A DNA stretch of 40,931 nt from Dehalococcoidales bacterium (GCA_028714335.1 JAQTMM010000010.1:1-40931), one strand, 5' to 3'; counted from the first letter of the stretch, positions 7,686 to 16,727 are shown. A program made the numbers and translations. The notes: generated from the sequence alone by a model not told the origin.

Positions 7686-7757
7686 ATCATAATTTTTAAA
7701 AACTCGCTTTGTCAAATATAAAACAGATTTGACAATATCCTCACGAATAATTAGACT
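7686..7757. promoter_or_regulatory. Divergent promoter pair with an inverted repeat
   Basis: TTGTCAAAT (7709-7717) and ATTTGACAA (7727-7735) are perfect 9-bp inverted repeats with a 9-nt spacer. Each arm contains a TTGACA -35 box pointing outward. Rightward, TTGACA-N17-TAGACT leads to the dehydrogenase. Leftward, TTGACA-N18-TATGAT leads to the EthD-like gene. The repeat is therefore either a mirrored -35 pair or a regulator site covering both promoters. Confidence 0.6.
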
Positions 7758-7793
7758 GTGGATACAAAAACAACGGTTAGTAAGGAGGATAGC

Positions 7794-8873
7794 TTGAAAG
7801 CAGCAGTTTGTTATGAGGCAGGTAAACCCCTCGTCGTTGAGGAAATAAAACTGGATCAGCCCAAGCAGGGCGAGGTAAAAATCAAGATGGCGGCAACCGC
7901 CGTCTGCCACAGCGATATTCATTTCTTTATGGGGGAACTCCCCGGCCAAACACCCTTTGTGGGCGGGCATGAGTCGGCCGGGTATGTTGATGAAGTAGGC
8001 CCCGGCGTTACCGATTTTAAGAAGGGTGACCCGGTGCTGGTGTCGCTTTTGTATTCCTGCGGCAAGTGCCTTTACTGCCGGACGGGGCGCAGCCACCTCT
8101 GCACCGGCGTGTTTCCGCTGGACACCGAGACGCGGATGCATAACATGAAGGGCGAACCGCTGACGCAAAACCTGAAAATCAGCAGCTTTGCTGATTACAC
8201 CATCATCGACCAGTCACAGCTGGTTAAACTCCCCGCTGATATACCGATGGACAGCGCCTGTATGCTCGCTTGCGGCGTTATCACGGGCTTTGGGGCGGTG
8301 GTCAATAAAGCTAAAGTGGGGCCAAACGACAGCTGTGCCATCGTAGGCGTTGGCGGCGTAGGGATTAACGCGATTCAGGGCGCGGCAATTTCCGGCGCGT
8401 ATCCTGTTATCGCCGTGGACATTTCCGATTCCAAGCTGGAGACAGCCAAGAAATTCGGCGCCACGCATACCGTCAACTCCTCCAAGGTTGACCCTGTTGA
8501 AGCCGTTCAGAAAATCACCGGCGAGGGGGCGGATTACGTTTTCGTTACCGTGGGCAACACTAAAGCCTTTACACAGGGCTTTAATATGTCCAGCCCCTGC
8601 GGCACAACGGTGCTGGTTGGCCTCGCTAAATTCGACGCCATGGCGGAATTTTCACCATTCCTGATTACCCGTTTTGAGAGGACGGTCACCGGCAGCTTTA
8701 TGGGTACCACCCAGCTCCAAACAGAAATCCCCAAGCTGGTTAAGCTTTATCAAGCTGGCATTCTTAAGCTCGACGAGCTGATTACTCACCGCTTCCCGCT
8801 GGAGAAAATCAACGAAGCTATAGACGAAGTCGTGCAGGGCAAAGCGTTGCGGAATATCATCGTTTTCAAGTAA
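7794..8873 (+). CDS. Zinc-dependent alcohol dehydrogenase (MDR family)
   Basis: A 359-residue NAD(P)-dependent dehydrogenase. Catalytic zinc ligands are C38 (AVCHSD), H59 (GGHESAG) and C160. Structural zinc ligands are C89, C92, C95 and C103 (CGKCLYCRTGRSHLC). The Rossmann motif is GVGGVG (185-190). It should oxidise alcohols or reduce aldehydes; the substrate is unknown. The track starts it at GTG 7758, but AAGGAGG at 7782-7788 lies inside that stretch and serves the TTG at 7794, giving the usual MKAAV start. A terminator follows, so it is transcribed alone. Confidence 0.93.
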   Translation: MKAAVCYEAGKPLVVEEIKLDQPKQGEVKIKMAATAVCHSDIHFFMGELPGQTPFVGGHESAGYVDEVGPGVTDFKKGDPVLVSLLYSCGKCLYCRTGRSHLCTGVFPLDTETRMHNMKGEPLTQNLKISSFADYTIIDQSQLVKLPADIPMDSACMLACGVITGFGAVVNKAKVGPNDSCAIVGVGGVGINAIQGAAISGAYPVIAVDISDSKLETAKKFGATHTVNSSKVDPVEAVQKITGEGADYVFVTVGNTKAFTQGFNMSSPCGTTVLVGLAKFDAMAEFSPFLITRFERTVTGSFMGTTQLQTEIPKLVKLYQAGILKLDELITHRFPLEKINEAIDEVVQGKALRNIIVFK

Positions 8874-8900
8874 AAAAAGGTATCTTATATGAAAATATGT

Positions 8901-8935
8901 GAGGGCGGCTCTTATAGCCGCCCTCTTAATTTTTG
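8901..8935 (+). terminator. Terminator after the alcohol dehydrogenase
   Basis: GAGGGCGGCT and AGCCGCCCTC form a perfect 10-bp stem with a CTTAT loop, followed by TTAATTTTT. It falls within the ORF-track extension of the esterase, which argues against that longer start. Confidence 0.92.
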
Positions 8936-8959
8936 TAAAAGTTTCGATGATGGTATAAT
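8933..8959 (+). promoter_or_regulatory. Probable esterase promoter with extended -10
   Basis: A perfect TATAAT at 8954-8959 is preceded by TGG, giving an extended -10. The best -35 candidate, TTGTAA, is only 15 nt upstream. It lies between the terminator and the esterase start. Confidence 0.5.
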
Positions 8960-9002
8960 AGGGCAACAATATCAAAGGGAAACTATCATTCAGGAGGATT
9001 TG

Positions 9003-10553
9003 ATGACCGACAACAGGGCAATCGCTACCACTAAATACGGCAGGCTGGAGGGCTCGTTTGAAAACGGGATGTATGTTTTTAAAGGGATTCCTTACGCCGC
9101 CCAGCCGGTAGGGGATTTAAGGTGGATGCCGCCCCAGCCTCCGGCAAAATGGGAAGGCGTTAAACCGGCGCAAAAGTACGGCGCAATCTGCCCCCAGAAC
9201 ATGATGCTGATGGCGGCTAAATTGCCCGGTACGCCGGACTTTTCCCAAGACACGCAGGATGAAGGTTGCCTTTACATAAATATTTGGACGCCGGGACTGG
9301 ACGACGCCAAACGCCCGGTAATTTTTTGGATACACGGCGGAGCGTTTATCATTGGGGCGGGGAATGAGCCATTCCTGGAGGCCGGTACTCTGGTAAAGCG
9401 CGGCGACATCGTCCTTGTCAGCATCAACTACCGCATGGGCGCTTTTGGGTTTATGAACCTTAAGGAAATTACCGGGGGCAAAATACCCGCCACCGGCAAT
9501 GAAGGTTTGCTCGACCAGATAGCCGCTCTGGATTGGGTACAGGAAAATATTAAAGCTTTCGGCGGCGACCCGGATAATGTTACCGTGGCCGGTTTTTCCG
9601 CCGGCGGTATGAGCATCGGCGACCTGCTGGGTATGCCTAAAGCACGCGGCAAGTTCTGCAAGGCTATCAATCGTAGCGGTTCGACCAATACCGTCAGTCC
9701 GCTTCAAGATGCCGTCGCCAAAGCTGGGCAGTTCTTAAAAATACTTAACATAAACTCTAAAGGTTCCGATGCTTTACGCGGACTCTCAACTAAGCAGCTG
9801 CTGGAAGCACAGGAGAAACTCGGCGTGGTAATGCGCGAAGCCAAAGGCGCTTTAACGCCCTTTATGCCCGTTGTTGACGGTGGCGTGATGCCGGACTTCC
9901 CGATTGAGCTGATTAAAAAAGGCTCGGCGAAAAACGTCATTGTCATGGCGGGGAACAGCCTTGACGAACTTAAAATGAGTACGGCTATGGATCCTGCAGT
10001 CCGCAATTTGGACGAAGCCGGTCTGGTGAATAGACTGAATCTTCATATACCGGGTGATATGGTTCCCAAAGTCATTGAGGTGTACCGTGAAGCGTTAAAA
10101 AAGCGCGGCGGCAACTCTTCCCCGTTGGATATTTTGGGCACGGTAAGCACCGACCTTATGTTCCGGATACCGACCATCCGGCTGGTGGAAGCCCAGCGCG
10201 ATATCGGCATGCCGTCATACAACTATTATTTCACCTACAAATCACCAGCTATGGGCGGCATATTGGGTGCGATGCATGGGCTGGATAACCCATTCCTATT
10301 TGGCGCTCTGGACACGGACTTTACGGGAGACGGCGAGGGGCAGCGGGATCTGGCGCTTAAGATGCAGGACTCATGTATCGCTTTCGTCCATACCGGCGAC
10401 CCGTCCTGTAAAACAGCCGGGGAGTGGCCCGTTTACGGCAAGAATCGCCAAGCGATGATTTGGGATATCAACCCTCGCGTAGAAACAGCGCCCTATGAAC
10501 CGGAGCGTAAAGTCTGGGATGCTTATGAATACAAACATACCCAGCCGCTGTAA
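9003..10553 (+). CDS. Type-B carboxylesterase (alpha/beta hydrolase)
   Basis: A 516-residue serine hydrolase of the carboxylesterase/para-nitrobenzyl-esterase family. Visible marks are the EGCLYINIWTP motif, the oxyanion HGGAF (111-115), nucleophile S199 in GFSAGG, and a C-terminal catalytic His in GAMHGLDNPF. It hydrolyses carboxylic esters; the natural substrate is unknown. There is no signal peptide, so it is cytoplasmic. The track start at 8889 would run through a terminator. The ATG at 9003 has CAGGAGG 6 nt upstream. It converges with the ThDP enzyme, 8 nt apart. Confidence 0.93.
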   Translation: MTDNRAIATTKYGRLEGSFENGMYVFKGIPYAAQPVGDLRWMPPQPPAKWEGVKPAQKYGAICPQNMMLMAAKLPGTPDFSQDTQDEGCLYINIWTPGLDDAKRPVIFWIHGGAFIIGAGNEPFLEAGTLVKRGDIVLVSINYRMGAFGFMNLKEITGGKIPATGNEGLLDQIAALDWVQENIKAFGGDPDNVTVAGFSAGGMSIGDLLGMPKARGKFCKAINRSGSTNTVSPLQDAVAKAGQFLKILNINSKGSDALRGLSTKQLLEAQEKLGVVMREAKGALTPFMPVVDGGVMPDFPIELIKKGSAKNVIVMAGNSLDELKMSTAMDPAVRNLDEAGLVNRLNLHIPGDMVPKVIEVYREALKKRGGNSSPLDILGTVSTDLMFRIPTIRLVEAQRDIGMPSYNYYFTYKSPAMGGILGAMHGLDNPFLFGALDTDFTGDGEGQRDLALKMQDSCIAFVHTGDPSCKTAGEWPVYGKNRQAMIWDINPRVETAPYEPERKVWDAYEYKHTQPL

Positions 10554-10561
10554 ATAGCCGT

Positions 10562-12235
10562 TTAGACCGGTGCTAGTTTTACATCCAGCACGGCAGCCTG
10601 GCCGTTACGTACCGCCGCCAGGCAGTCTTTAAGCGCCTGTGGCACGTCGGCAGGATTATCCACCGTCAATCCGTAGGCTTTATTGGCGCGGGCAATCAGG
10701 TCGTAGTCCGGCGGCGCAGGAATATCCGCGCCCATATTAATCACATTATATTTTTCATGGAAGAGCCCTTTGATGGCGCCGTAACCCTGATTATCATAAA
10801 TAACGGCCAGGAACGGAGCCTTATAAAAATCTGCCGACCACAACGATGCTTCCGGACAGCCGTAAATAAACGCGCCGTCGCCCATAAGACTGATAACGGT
10901 TTTATCCGGTGACGCCAACTTGACACCTAAAGCCGCCCCAGGCGCCCAACCGATGCACCCGCCGCCGCAGGAAAAAAGTTTACCGGGTTTATCTAGATGC
11001 AATTCGTGGAAAACAATGGTAGCGGGGGAAATAGTCTGATTGACGATTATCGTATTGTCGTCTTTGATTTCATCAATACAGCGGGTCAGCCAATGGGAAG
11101 TAATGGGTTTATTTTTAGCATGACTCTGGGCGATTGATTGCCATTCCCCGTCGAGTTTATCATGCTCGGCGGACAAGGTTTTAAAGCGTTTTTGCAACTC
11201 CTCGCGCCGTTCCTTGGTAAGTTTTTGCTTGATTAAAGTGATTAAAGCAGGTATTGCCTGGCCGGAATCGGCGTTTATCTGTATGTCCGGTGGTATGCCC
11301 CAGAGCGGCACGCCTTTTTTCTTGACGTCAATATCCAGGTGGATAATCTTTGCCTTTGAATTGGGCGTGACCCGTGGCGCCGCATAATGCATATCGTAAT
11401 CAATGGTAAATATCACGTCGGCTTCTGTTAATAGAGGATTGCTGAAGCCCACCGTTGATGAAAGATAAGCTGCCATCGGATGAGTATTGGGGAAGTTCAC
11501 CCATGTATCGGTACTCAACACTCTGGTGGCCAGTGTTTCTGCTAGTTCAATCAAAGCCATTACAGTGGTGGCGTGCCGGCCGGCGTAGCCGGTAATTATC
11601 AGGGGATTTTCGGCCTGCAGCAATATGTCAGCGGCTTTTTCAAGCAATGCGAGGTCGGTTTTGGGTGGCGCCCCAATTGCCGGGTTATAAGATAATTTGG
11701 CTTTGATTTTGTCTTTGCTCCAGAACATCTGCCGCGGCAAGGATAGATAGACAGGCCCGCACGGTTCAGTCAGAGCTATGCTCAAAGCCTGGTTTAAGGC
11801 TTCGCCGGCATCCTCGCCCATTTTCACCTGATGATCCCATTTCACAAAGCTCCTTACCATCGCCCCCTGGTCGAAAGACTCACCCTGCCAATTGGTGCGT
11901 TCAAGCGGTTCCTGCACCTCTGTAAAGAATACTATGGGGACTTTGCCCCACTGGGCGTTGTGTAAAGCGCCTCCGACCTGGAGAACGCCCAGCTCGGAGT
12001 GAACCGATACCACCTGCGGTTTACCGGAAGCCATCCAGCTGCCGTGAGCGGCAGTCATCGCCACAAATTCATCAAGACAAAGGATGCCCCTGGGTGCTTT
12101 TTGGCCCTGTGCCTGGTAAGCCGCGATCGTTTCCAGTACCGGCACATTATCAATGCCGGGGTTAAAAAACACGAATTCCACATCATGGCGGTTCATCACT
12201 TCGATCATGGTTTTTGCTGTGGTGTAGTTCTCCAT
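10562..12235 (-). CDS. ThDP-dependent enzyme, acetolactate synthase/benzoylformate decarboxylase-like
   Basis: A 557-residue three-domain ThDP enzyme. The N-terminal Pyr domain has the activating glutamate E56 (CLDEFVAMTAAHG). The C-terminal PP domain has the GDGAF...YDNQGYG cofactor/Mg motif. Decarboxylases and carboligases of 2-oxo acids share this layout. No small regulatory subunit lies nearby, and the usual RHEQ context of acetolactate synthase is changed, so biosynthetic IlvB is unlikely. A 2-oxo acid decarboxylase is the better guess. The start at 12235 has GAAAGG upstream; the track start is 14 codons longer. Confidence 0.82.
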   Translation of the reverse strand: MENYTTAKTMIEVMNRHDVEFVFFNPGIDNVPVLETIAAYQAQGQKAPRGILCLDEFVAMTAAHGSWMASGKPQVVSVHSELGVLQVGGALHNAQWGKVPIVFFTEVQEPLERTNWQGESFDQGAMVRSFVKWDHQVKMGEDAGEALNQALSIALTEPCGPVYLSLPRQMFWSKDKIKAKLSYNPAIGAPPKTDLALLEKAADILLQAENPLIITGYAGRHATTVMALIELAETLATRVLSTDTWVNFPNTHPMAAYLSSTVGFSNPLLTEADVIFTIDYDMHYAAPRVTPNSKAKIIHLDIDVKKKGVPLWGIPPDIQINADSGQAIPALITLIKQKLTKERREELQKRFKTLSAEHDKLDGEWQSIAQSHAKNKPITSHWLTRCIDEIKDDNTIIVNQTISPATIVFHELHLDKPGKLFSCGGGCIGWAPGAALGVKLASPDKTVISLMGDGAFIYGCPEASLWSADFYKAPFLAVIYDNQGYGAIKGLFHEKYNVINMGADIPAPPDYDLIARANKAYGLTVDNPADVPQALKDCLAAVRNGQAAVLDVKLAPV

Positions 12236-12336
12236 GTTAAGCCTTTCATTACATTTTTCCCGACTCTTTAGTGTCATATTATAACAGCGTAGTATTGATT
12301 ATACAAAAATAGCCTGGCCTGAAAAAACTAAATCAA

Positions 12337-12365
12337 TTGACGGTTAGTTTGAGAGCTAATATAAT
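12337..12365 (+). promoter_or_regulatory. Promoter of the zinc-ribbon-lemA-htpX operon
   Basis: TTGACG (12337-12342), a 17-nt spacer, and a perfect TATAAT (12360-12365), about 72 nt before the first gene. This is one of the best sigma-70-type matches in the window. Confidence 0.8.
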
Positions 12366-12437
12366 AGCAGCAATATCCATTTGCAGTATTGTAACCTGTA
12401 TATAGAACACGTATAATTTAGGTTAGAGAGAACGTTG

Positions 12438-12854
12438 ATGATTTGCCCTGTATGCCGCACAGACGCACTAATTGTTGAGTACAAGAATATCGAACTTGAT
12501 ATTTGCCCAAACTGCCAGGGCATCTGGTTCGATTCAGGAGAACTCGAATTGCTGCTGGAATCGGCAAATCTGGGTGATTATCGGACCTATCTTGAAGGTA
12601 TTATCAACAACCCGGAAGTCAAAACATCCGAGAAAAAGCACAAGTGCCCCATCTGCCGCCGCAAAATGAAAAAGAGTCATATTGATGAAGATAATAAAAT
12701 CTTGGTGGATATTTGCTCCGTTGGCGACGGCATCTGGTTTGACAGCGGCGAGGTCCAGGGTCTGGTGGAATCGTTAGCCGGAAAATCCTCGGGCGGGGAT
12801 GCTTCAAAGAGTGTACAGAACTTCATTGGAGACCTGTTAAAAAATAAAAAATGA
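12438..12854 (+). CDS. Two-repeat TFIIB-type zinc-ribbon protein
   Basis: A 138-residue protein with two zf-TFIIB-like units. Unit 1 has C3/C6 and C23/C26 followed by QGIWFDSGELE. Unit 2 has C70/C73 and C93, with the same GIWFDSGE signature, but its fourth Cys is Gly96. Unit 2 may therefore bind zinc poorly. The C-terminal tail is Ser/Gly/Lys-rich. The function is unknown. It is the first gene of an operon with lemA and an htpX-like protease, 60 nt before lemA. TTG 12435 precedes the ATG, but the ATG at 12438 fits the GAGAG site better. Confidence 0.82.
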   Translation: MICPVCRTDALIVEYKNIELDICPNCQGIWFDSGELELLLESANLGDYRTYLEGIINNPEVKTSEKKHKCPICRRKMKKSHIDEDNKILVDICSVGDGIWFDSGEVQGLVESLAGKSSGGDASKSVQNFIGDLLKNKK

Positions 12855-12914
12855 TTTGTAACGAATTTTAGATAGTAAAACGTTATTCGTAGAAATAGTG
12901 AAAGGAGACAACAA

Positions 12915-13481
12915 ATGGCCTGGTGGATTTGGATTATTATTGCAGTCGCGGCGATTCTTGTCCTCTGGATTATCGGTGCATACAACGGATTAATTGGTTT
13001 ACGCAACATCGTTAAAAACGCCTGGGCGCAGATAGACGTTCAGTTAAAACGGCGTTACGACCTGATTCCTAATTTAGTGGAAACAGTCAAAGGGTACGCC
13101 AAACACGAACGTGAAGTTTTCGAGAACGTAACCAAAGCTCGTAATATGGCACAGCAGGCTAGTTCTGCCGGCGCAGGGGAGAGGGGCAAACTGGAAGGCG
13201 AATTGGGCATGGCGCTGGGTCGGCTGCTGGCTGTAGCCGAAGCCTATCCCGAACTAAAAGCCAACCAGAACTTCCTCGCTTTACAGGAAGAACTGACCTC
13301 GACGGAAAACAAAATCAGCTTCTCACGGCAATTTTATAATGACTCTGTATTAAATTTGAATAACAAGATACAGATGTTCCCTTCCAACGTCATCGCCGGT
13401 ATGTTCAACTTTAAACTCGGCGAGTTCTTTGAAGTTACCGTAGAAGCCGAGAGACAGGCCCCTAAGGTCAGTTTCAGCTAG
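12915..13481 (+). CDS. lemA: LemA family membrane protein
   Basis: A 188-residue LemA protein. An N-terminal transmembrane helix (about 3-22, [19 protein letters not shown]) is followed by the family signature [28 protein letters not shown], then a long helical domain predicted to face outside. LemA function is unclear, but it is very often encoded beside HtpX-like proteases or TPM-domain proteins, suggesting membrane-protein quality control. AAAGGAG precedes the ATG. The htpX-like gene follows after 15 nt, so translation is probably coupled. Confidence 0.93.
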   Translation: MAWWIWIIIAVAAILVLWIIGAYNGLIGLRNIVKNAWAQIDVQLKRRYDLIPNLVETVKGYAKHEREVFENVTKARNMAQQASSAGAGERGKLEGELGMALGRLLAVAEAYPELKANQNFLALQEELTSTENKISFSRQFYNDSVLNLNNKIQMFPSNVIAGMFNFKLGEFFEVTVEAERQAPKVSFS

Positions 13482-13496
13482 AAAAAAGATTGAGTT

Positions 13497-14717
13497 ATGT
13501 GGGAACAAATACGGTCTAATCAGGTTAGGTCGGTAATACTGCTGGGTCTAATTGCCGCCATACTTCTGGCTGTGGGCTATTTTATCGGCTTAATATTCTT
13601 TGAGAGTGCCATCGGCGGGCTAATCATCGCCCTAGTCATCTGGGCTATCATGAGCCTGGTTGCATACTTTCAGGGCGATAGTATTCTGCTGGGCATGGCA
13701 GGGGCGAGGAAAGTCGGGCCAAGTGACGCGCCGCGGCTTTATAACGTCGTCGAGGAAATGAAAATCGCGTCCGGGCTGGAGAAAATGCCGAACGTCTATG
13801 TCATTGACGACCCCGCCCTTAATGCCTTTGCCACCGGGCGTGACCCCACTAAAGCCTCGGTAGCCATTACCACCGGCCTGCTGCAAAAGCTTAACCGTGA
13901 TGAGCTGCAAGGCGTCATCGGTCACGAGATATCGCACATCAAGAACCGCGATGTCCTACTAATGGCTATTACCAGTGTTATGCTCGGCACCATCGTGATT
14001 CTTGCCTGGTATGCTTCCAGAGTCCTGATATTCGGCGGCATAGCGGGTGGTAATAGGCGGTCTTCATCGAGCAGCGGCGGTGGTGGCGGCGCTCAAGTTA
14101 TCATACTTATCGTAGGACTCGTTTTGATGATTCTGGCGCCCATTATGGCACAGTTCATCTACTATGCAATATCACGCAAGCGTGAATATCTTGCCGATGC
14201 TTCATCGGCGCTTTATACGCGCTACCCGGAAGGGTTGGCATCGGCTCTGGAGAAAATAGGGGCTTCAACACACCAGTTGAAAAAAGCCAATCAGGCTACC
14301 GCGCCTATGTATATAGCCAACCCGCTGAATAAAGAGGGCAGGAAGCTTTCCGACCTTACCAGTACCCATCCTCCCATTTCCGAGAGGATAAAAATCCTGC
14401 GCGCTATGGCCGGCGGCGTCTCATTTACTGATTATAATAGTGCTTACAGTCAGGTGCATGGCAGAGGCGGCGTACTCTCTAAAGCCGCGATGGGCGCTGT
14501 AGGGGCTGTAGGTATGAGGCAGGCATCGCCTTCGGCGCCGGGTGAAATGGCGCTATCAGAAAAGGCGGCGCGCAGCCGTGAAGTCTCTGACATGATGCTG
14601 AAAATGGATAAGTACCGAATTGTGGACTGTCCTTGCGGCGCCAAGTGGAAGGTGCCGCCGGGTTACACAGAAGACAGCATTTATTGTACGCGGTGCGGAC
14701 GCACCATCAAATTATAG
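13497..14717 (+). CDS. HtpX-like M48 membrane metalloprotease with C-terminal zinc ribbon
   Basis: A 406-residue protein. Two N-terminal transmembrane helices (about 13-34 and 38-58) precede the catalytic HEISH (143-147). Two more hydrophobic segments follow (about 155-180 and 199-220). The third zinc ligand is E230 in REYLADASS, and H291 lies in STHPPISERI. It should degrade damaged membrane proteins. HtpX is usually near 290-300 residues. Here about 90 residues are added, ending in CPCG...CTRCG (C378, C380, C397, C400), a likely zinc ribbon. It is the last gene of the operon with the zinc-ribbon protein and lemA. Confidence 0.9.
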   Translation: MWEQIRSNQVRSVILLGLIAAILLAVGYFIGLIFFESAIGGLIIALVIWAIMSLVAYFQGDSILLGMAGARKVGPSDAPRLYNVVEEMKIASGLEKMPNVYVIDDPALNAFATGRDPTKASVAITTGLLQKLNRDELQGVIGHEISHIKNRDVLLMAITSVMLGTIVILAWYASRVLIFGGIAGGNRRSSSSSGGGGGAQVIILIVGLVLMILAPIMAQFIYYAISRKREYLADASSALYTRYPEGLASALEKIGASTHQLKKANQATAPMYIANPLNKEGRKLSDLTSTHPPISERIKILRAMAGGVSFTDYNSAYSQVHGRGGVLSKAAMGAVGAVGMRQASPSAPGEMALSEKAARSREVSDMMLKMDKYRIVDCPCGAKWKVPPGYTEDSIYCTRCGRTIKL

Positions 14718-14777
14718 AGACAAATAGTCCAGCGCTATTCTCAAGAGGGAATTTCCGTTTATTGCCGCTTTACCCTT

Positions 14778-15755
14778 TTAGTCGTAGTGGTGGCACTTCA
14801 CCATCTGCTTACCGACCTTGCGCATCTCCGGTACATCCTTGGAGCACTTGTCGCTGGCTTCGGTGCAGCGGGTATGGAAGCGGCAGCCCGACGGGGGATT
14901 CAACGGCGAAGGCATTTCACCGGTCAGAATAATCTGCTGTGCTTTACCTTCGGAGTCTTCAGGCAGCGTCAACTGTGAAGCGGAAATCAGAGCCCGGGTA
15001 TAGGGGTGGAGTGGCCGCTCGAACAATGCTTCGGAATCGCCGTATTCCACCAGCTGTCCCAGGTACATAATCGCCACGCTATGGCTCATGTAACGTACTG
15101 TAGCCAGGTTATGAGCGATAACGATATAGCTAAGGTCGAACTTGCTTTGTAAGTCTTTGAACAGGTTCATTATCTGGGCACGGATGGATACGTCGAGAGC
15201 AGAAACCGGTTCATCGAGGATTAACAAGGTGGGGTTTAAGGCTAACGCGCGTGCCACAGCGATACGCTGCCGCTGGCCGCCGCTGAACTCGTGCGGATAA
15301 CGGGTCATGCCATCGGTGTCGATGCCGACCTGATCAAGCAATTTACCTACTTCTGTGTAAACTGTTTTTTTCGTTTGTTTGGTGTTAACGAATATGGGCT
15401 CGCCAACGACGTCTCTAATGCGCATCCTGGGGTTCATGGAACTCCAGGGATTCTGCTGCACATAGTGCACCTTGGGCCGATAATCGTCTTTAACCTGTGC
15501 AGGCGACATTTTATAGAGGTCGGTGCCTTCAAAGAGGATTGAACCGGAGGTCAGTTTTTCCAGCAGTAATATCTGCCGGGCAACGGTGGTTTTACCCGCA
15601 CCCGATTCACCAACAATACTCAATGTTTTTCCTTGCTCAACGCTGAATGAAACTCCATCAACTGCTCTAACCCAGCCGACGGTGCGTTGTAATAAACCCT
15701 TTGTAACGGGATAGTGTTTTACGACGTCTCGAGCTTCAAGTATCACCTTTGCCAT
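14778..15755 (-). CDS. oppF: Oligopeptide ABC transporter ATPase, OppF-type
   Basis: A 325-residue ATPase. Walker A is GESGAGKTTVARQ, the signature is FSGGQRQRIAVARA, and Walker B is LLILDEPVSALD, followed by the switch His in VIAHN. The C-terminal oligo_HPY extension has GCRFHTRCTEASDKC, the cysteine set seen in Opp/Dpp ATPases. It pairs with OppD to power peptide import. The start is set by GGAGGGTG, 3 nt after oppD. It is the last gene of oppABCDF and converges with the htpX-like gene, with no clear terminator in the 60-nt gap. Confidence 0.93.
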   Translation of the reverse strand: MAKVILEARDVVKHYPVTKGLLQRTVGWVRAVDGVSFSVEQGKTLSIVGESGAGKTTVARQILLLEKLTSGSILFEGTDLYKMSPAQVKDDYRPKVHYVQQNPWSSMNPRMRIRDVVGEPIFVNTKQTKKTVYTEVGKLLDQVGIDTDGMTRYPHEFSGGQRQRIAVARALALNPTLLILDEPVSALDVSIRAQIMNLFKDLQSKFDLSYIVIAHNLATVRYMSHSVAIMYLGQLVEYGDSEALFERPLHPYTRALISASQLTLPEDSEGKAQQIILTGEMPSPLNPPSGCRFHTRCTEASDKCSKDVPEMRKVGKQMVKCHHYD

Positions 15756-15758
15756 GAG

Positions 15759-16727
15759 TTATTTCACCCTCCAACAGGATACGGAGCGATTTTCGCCAAT
15801 CTTTACCTCAGGCGGTTCCTGTTCCTTGCAGATATCCATGGAAACAGTGCAGCGGGGATAGAAACGGCAGCCTTTAGGTAAGCGTAACAGTGACGGCGGC
15901 TGGCCTTCAATGGAGAATAACCGCTCATCTTTTTTATCTAATTGAGGCACGGATTGAATCAACGCTTTAGTGTAAGGATGCTTGGGGTTTTTAAAGATAT
16001 CTCGCGTTGAAGCAGTTTCAACAATTTTCCCGGCGTACATTACGCCAACTCTATCGCATATCCTGGCGACGACGCCGAAGTCATGCGTAATGAAAATAAT
16101 AGCAACGTTGGTTTTTTCCTGGATGTCTTCAAACAGAGCGATATACTGGGCTTGAATCGTAGCATCCAGGGCGGTCGTAGGCTCATCGGCAATCAGCAGA
16201 CGGGGCCGGCAGGACATGGCAATAGCGCCTACCGCTCTTTGCCTCATGCCGCCGCTAAGCTGGAAAGGATATTCCCTGGCACGCATTTCTGGTGAGGGAA
16301 TTCTTAACAGCCTTAAAGCGTCGATCACTTCGGCTTCCACCATATTCTCGGGGAGGTCCTGGTGCAAACGTACCGATTCACCAATCTGGTCGCCGATGGT
16401 ATAAACGGGATTCAGTGATGACATCGGGTCCTGTAAAATCATAGATATCATCTTGCCCCGGTAGGCTCTCATTTGCTTGGGGTTAAGCTCAAGGAGGCTC
16501 TTGCCCTCCATGATGATTTTACCACCAACTACCTGTCCGGCGGGTTCTGGTAAAAGACGCAAAATAGACAGGCCAGTTACGGACTTGCCGCAGCCGGATT
16601 CTCCCACAATCCCAAAGGTTTCGCCTTCTCTTACGTAGAAGCTAACGCCGTCAACGGCTTTAACTTCACCGGCACGGGTAAAGAATGAGGTGTGTAGGTC
16701 TTCAACTTGTAATACAATATTGCTCAT
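15759..16727 (-). CDS. oppD: Oligopeptide ABC transporter ATPase, OppD-type
   Basis: A 322-residue ATPase. Walker A is GESGCGKSVTG, the signature is LSGGMRQRAVGA, and Walker B is LLIADEPTTALD with the switch His in FITHD. The C-terminal oligo_HPY segment contains GCRFYPRCTVSMDIC. It forms the nucleotide-binding dimer with OppF on the cytoplasmic face. Its ATG overlaps the oppC stop by 4 nt, implying coupled translation. Opp and Dpp types cannot be told apart from the ATPases alone, so the peptide length preference is open. Confidence 0.93.
   Translation of the reverse strand: MSNIVLQVEDLHTSFFTRAGEVKAVDGVSFYVREGETFGIVGESGCGKSVTGLSILRLLPEPAGQVVGGKIIMEGKSLLELNPKQMRAYRGKMISMILQDPMSSLNPVYTIGDQIGESVRLHQDLPENMVEAEVIDALRLLRIPSPEMRAREYPFQLSGGMRQRAVGAIAMSCRPRLLIADEPTTALDATIQAQYIALFEDIQEKTNVAIIFITHDFGVVARICDRVGVMYAGKIVETASTRDIFKNPKHPYTKALIQSVPQLDKKDERLFSIEGQPPSLLRLPKGCRFYPRCTVSMDICKEQEPPEVKIGENRSVSCWRVK

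Noticed and set aside
8889-9002. N-terminal extension of the esterase in the ORF track
   Set aside because: It contains a perfect terminator hairpin and an extended -10 promoter, and the ATG at 9003 has a strong ribosome-binding site.
10562-12277. Assignment of the ThDP enzyme as IlvB (acetolactate synthase)
   Set aside because: No ilvN or ilvC nearby, and the conserved context of the catalytic Glu differs, so only the superfamily is supported.
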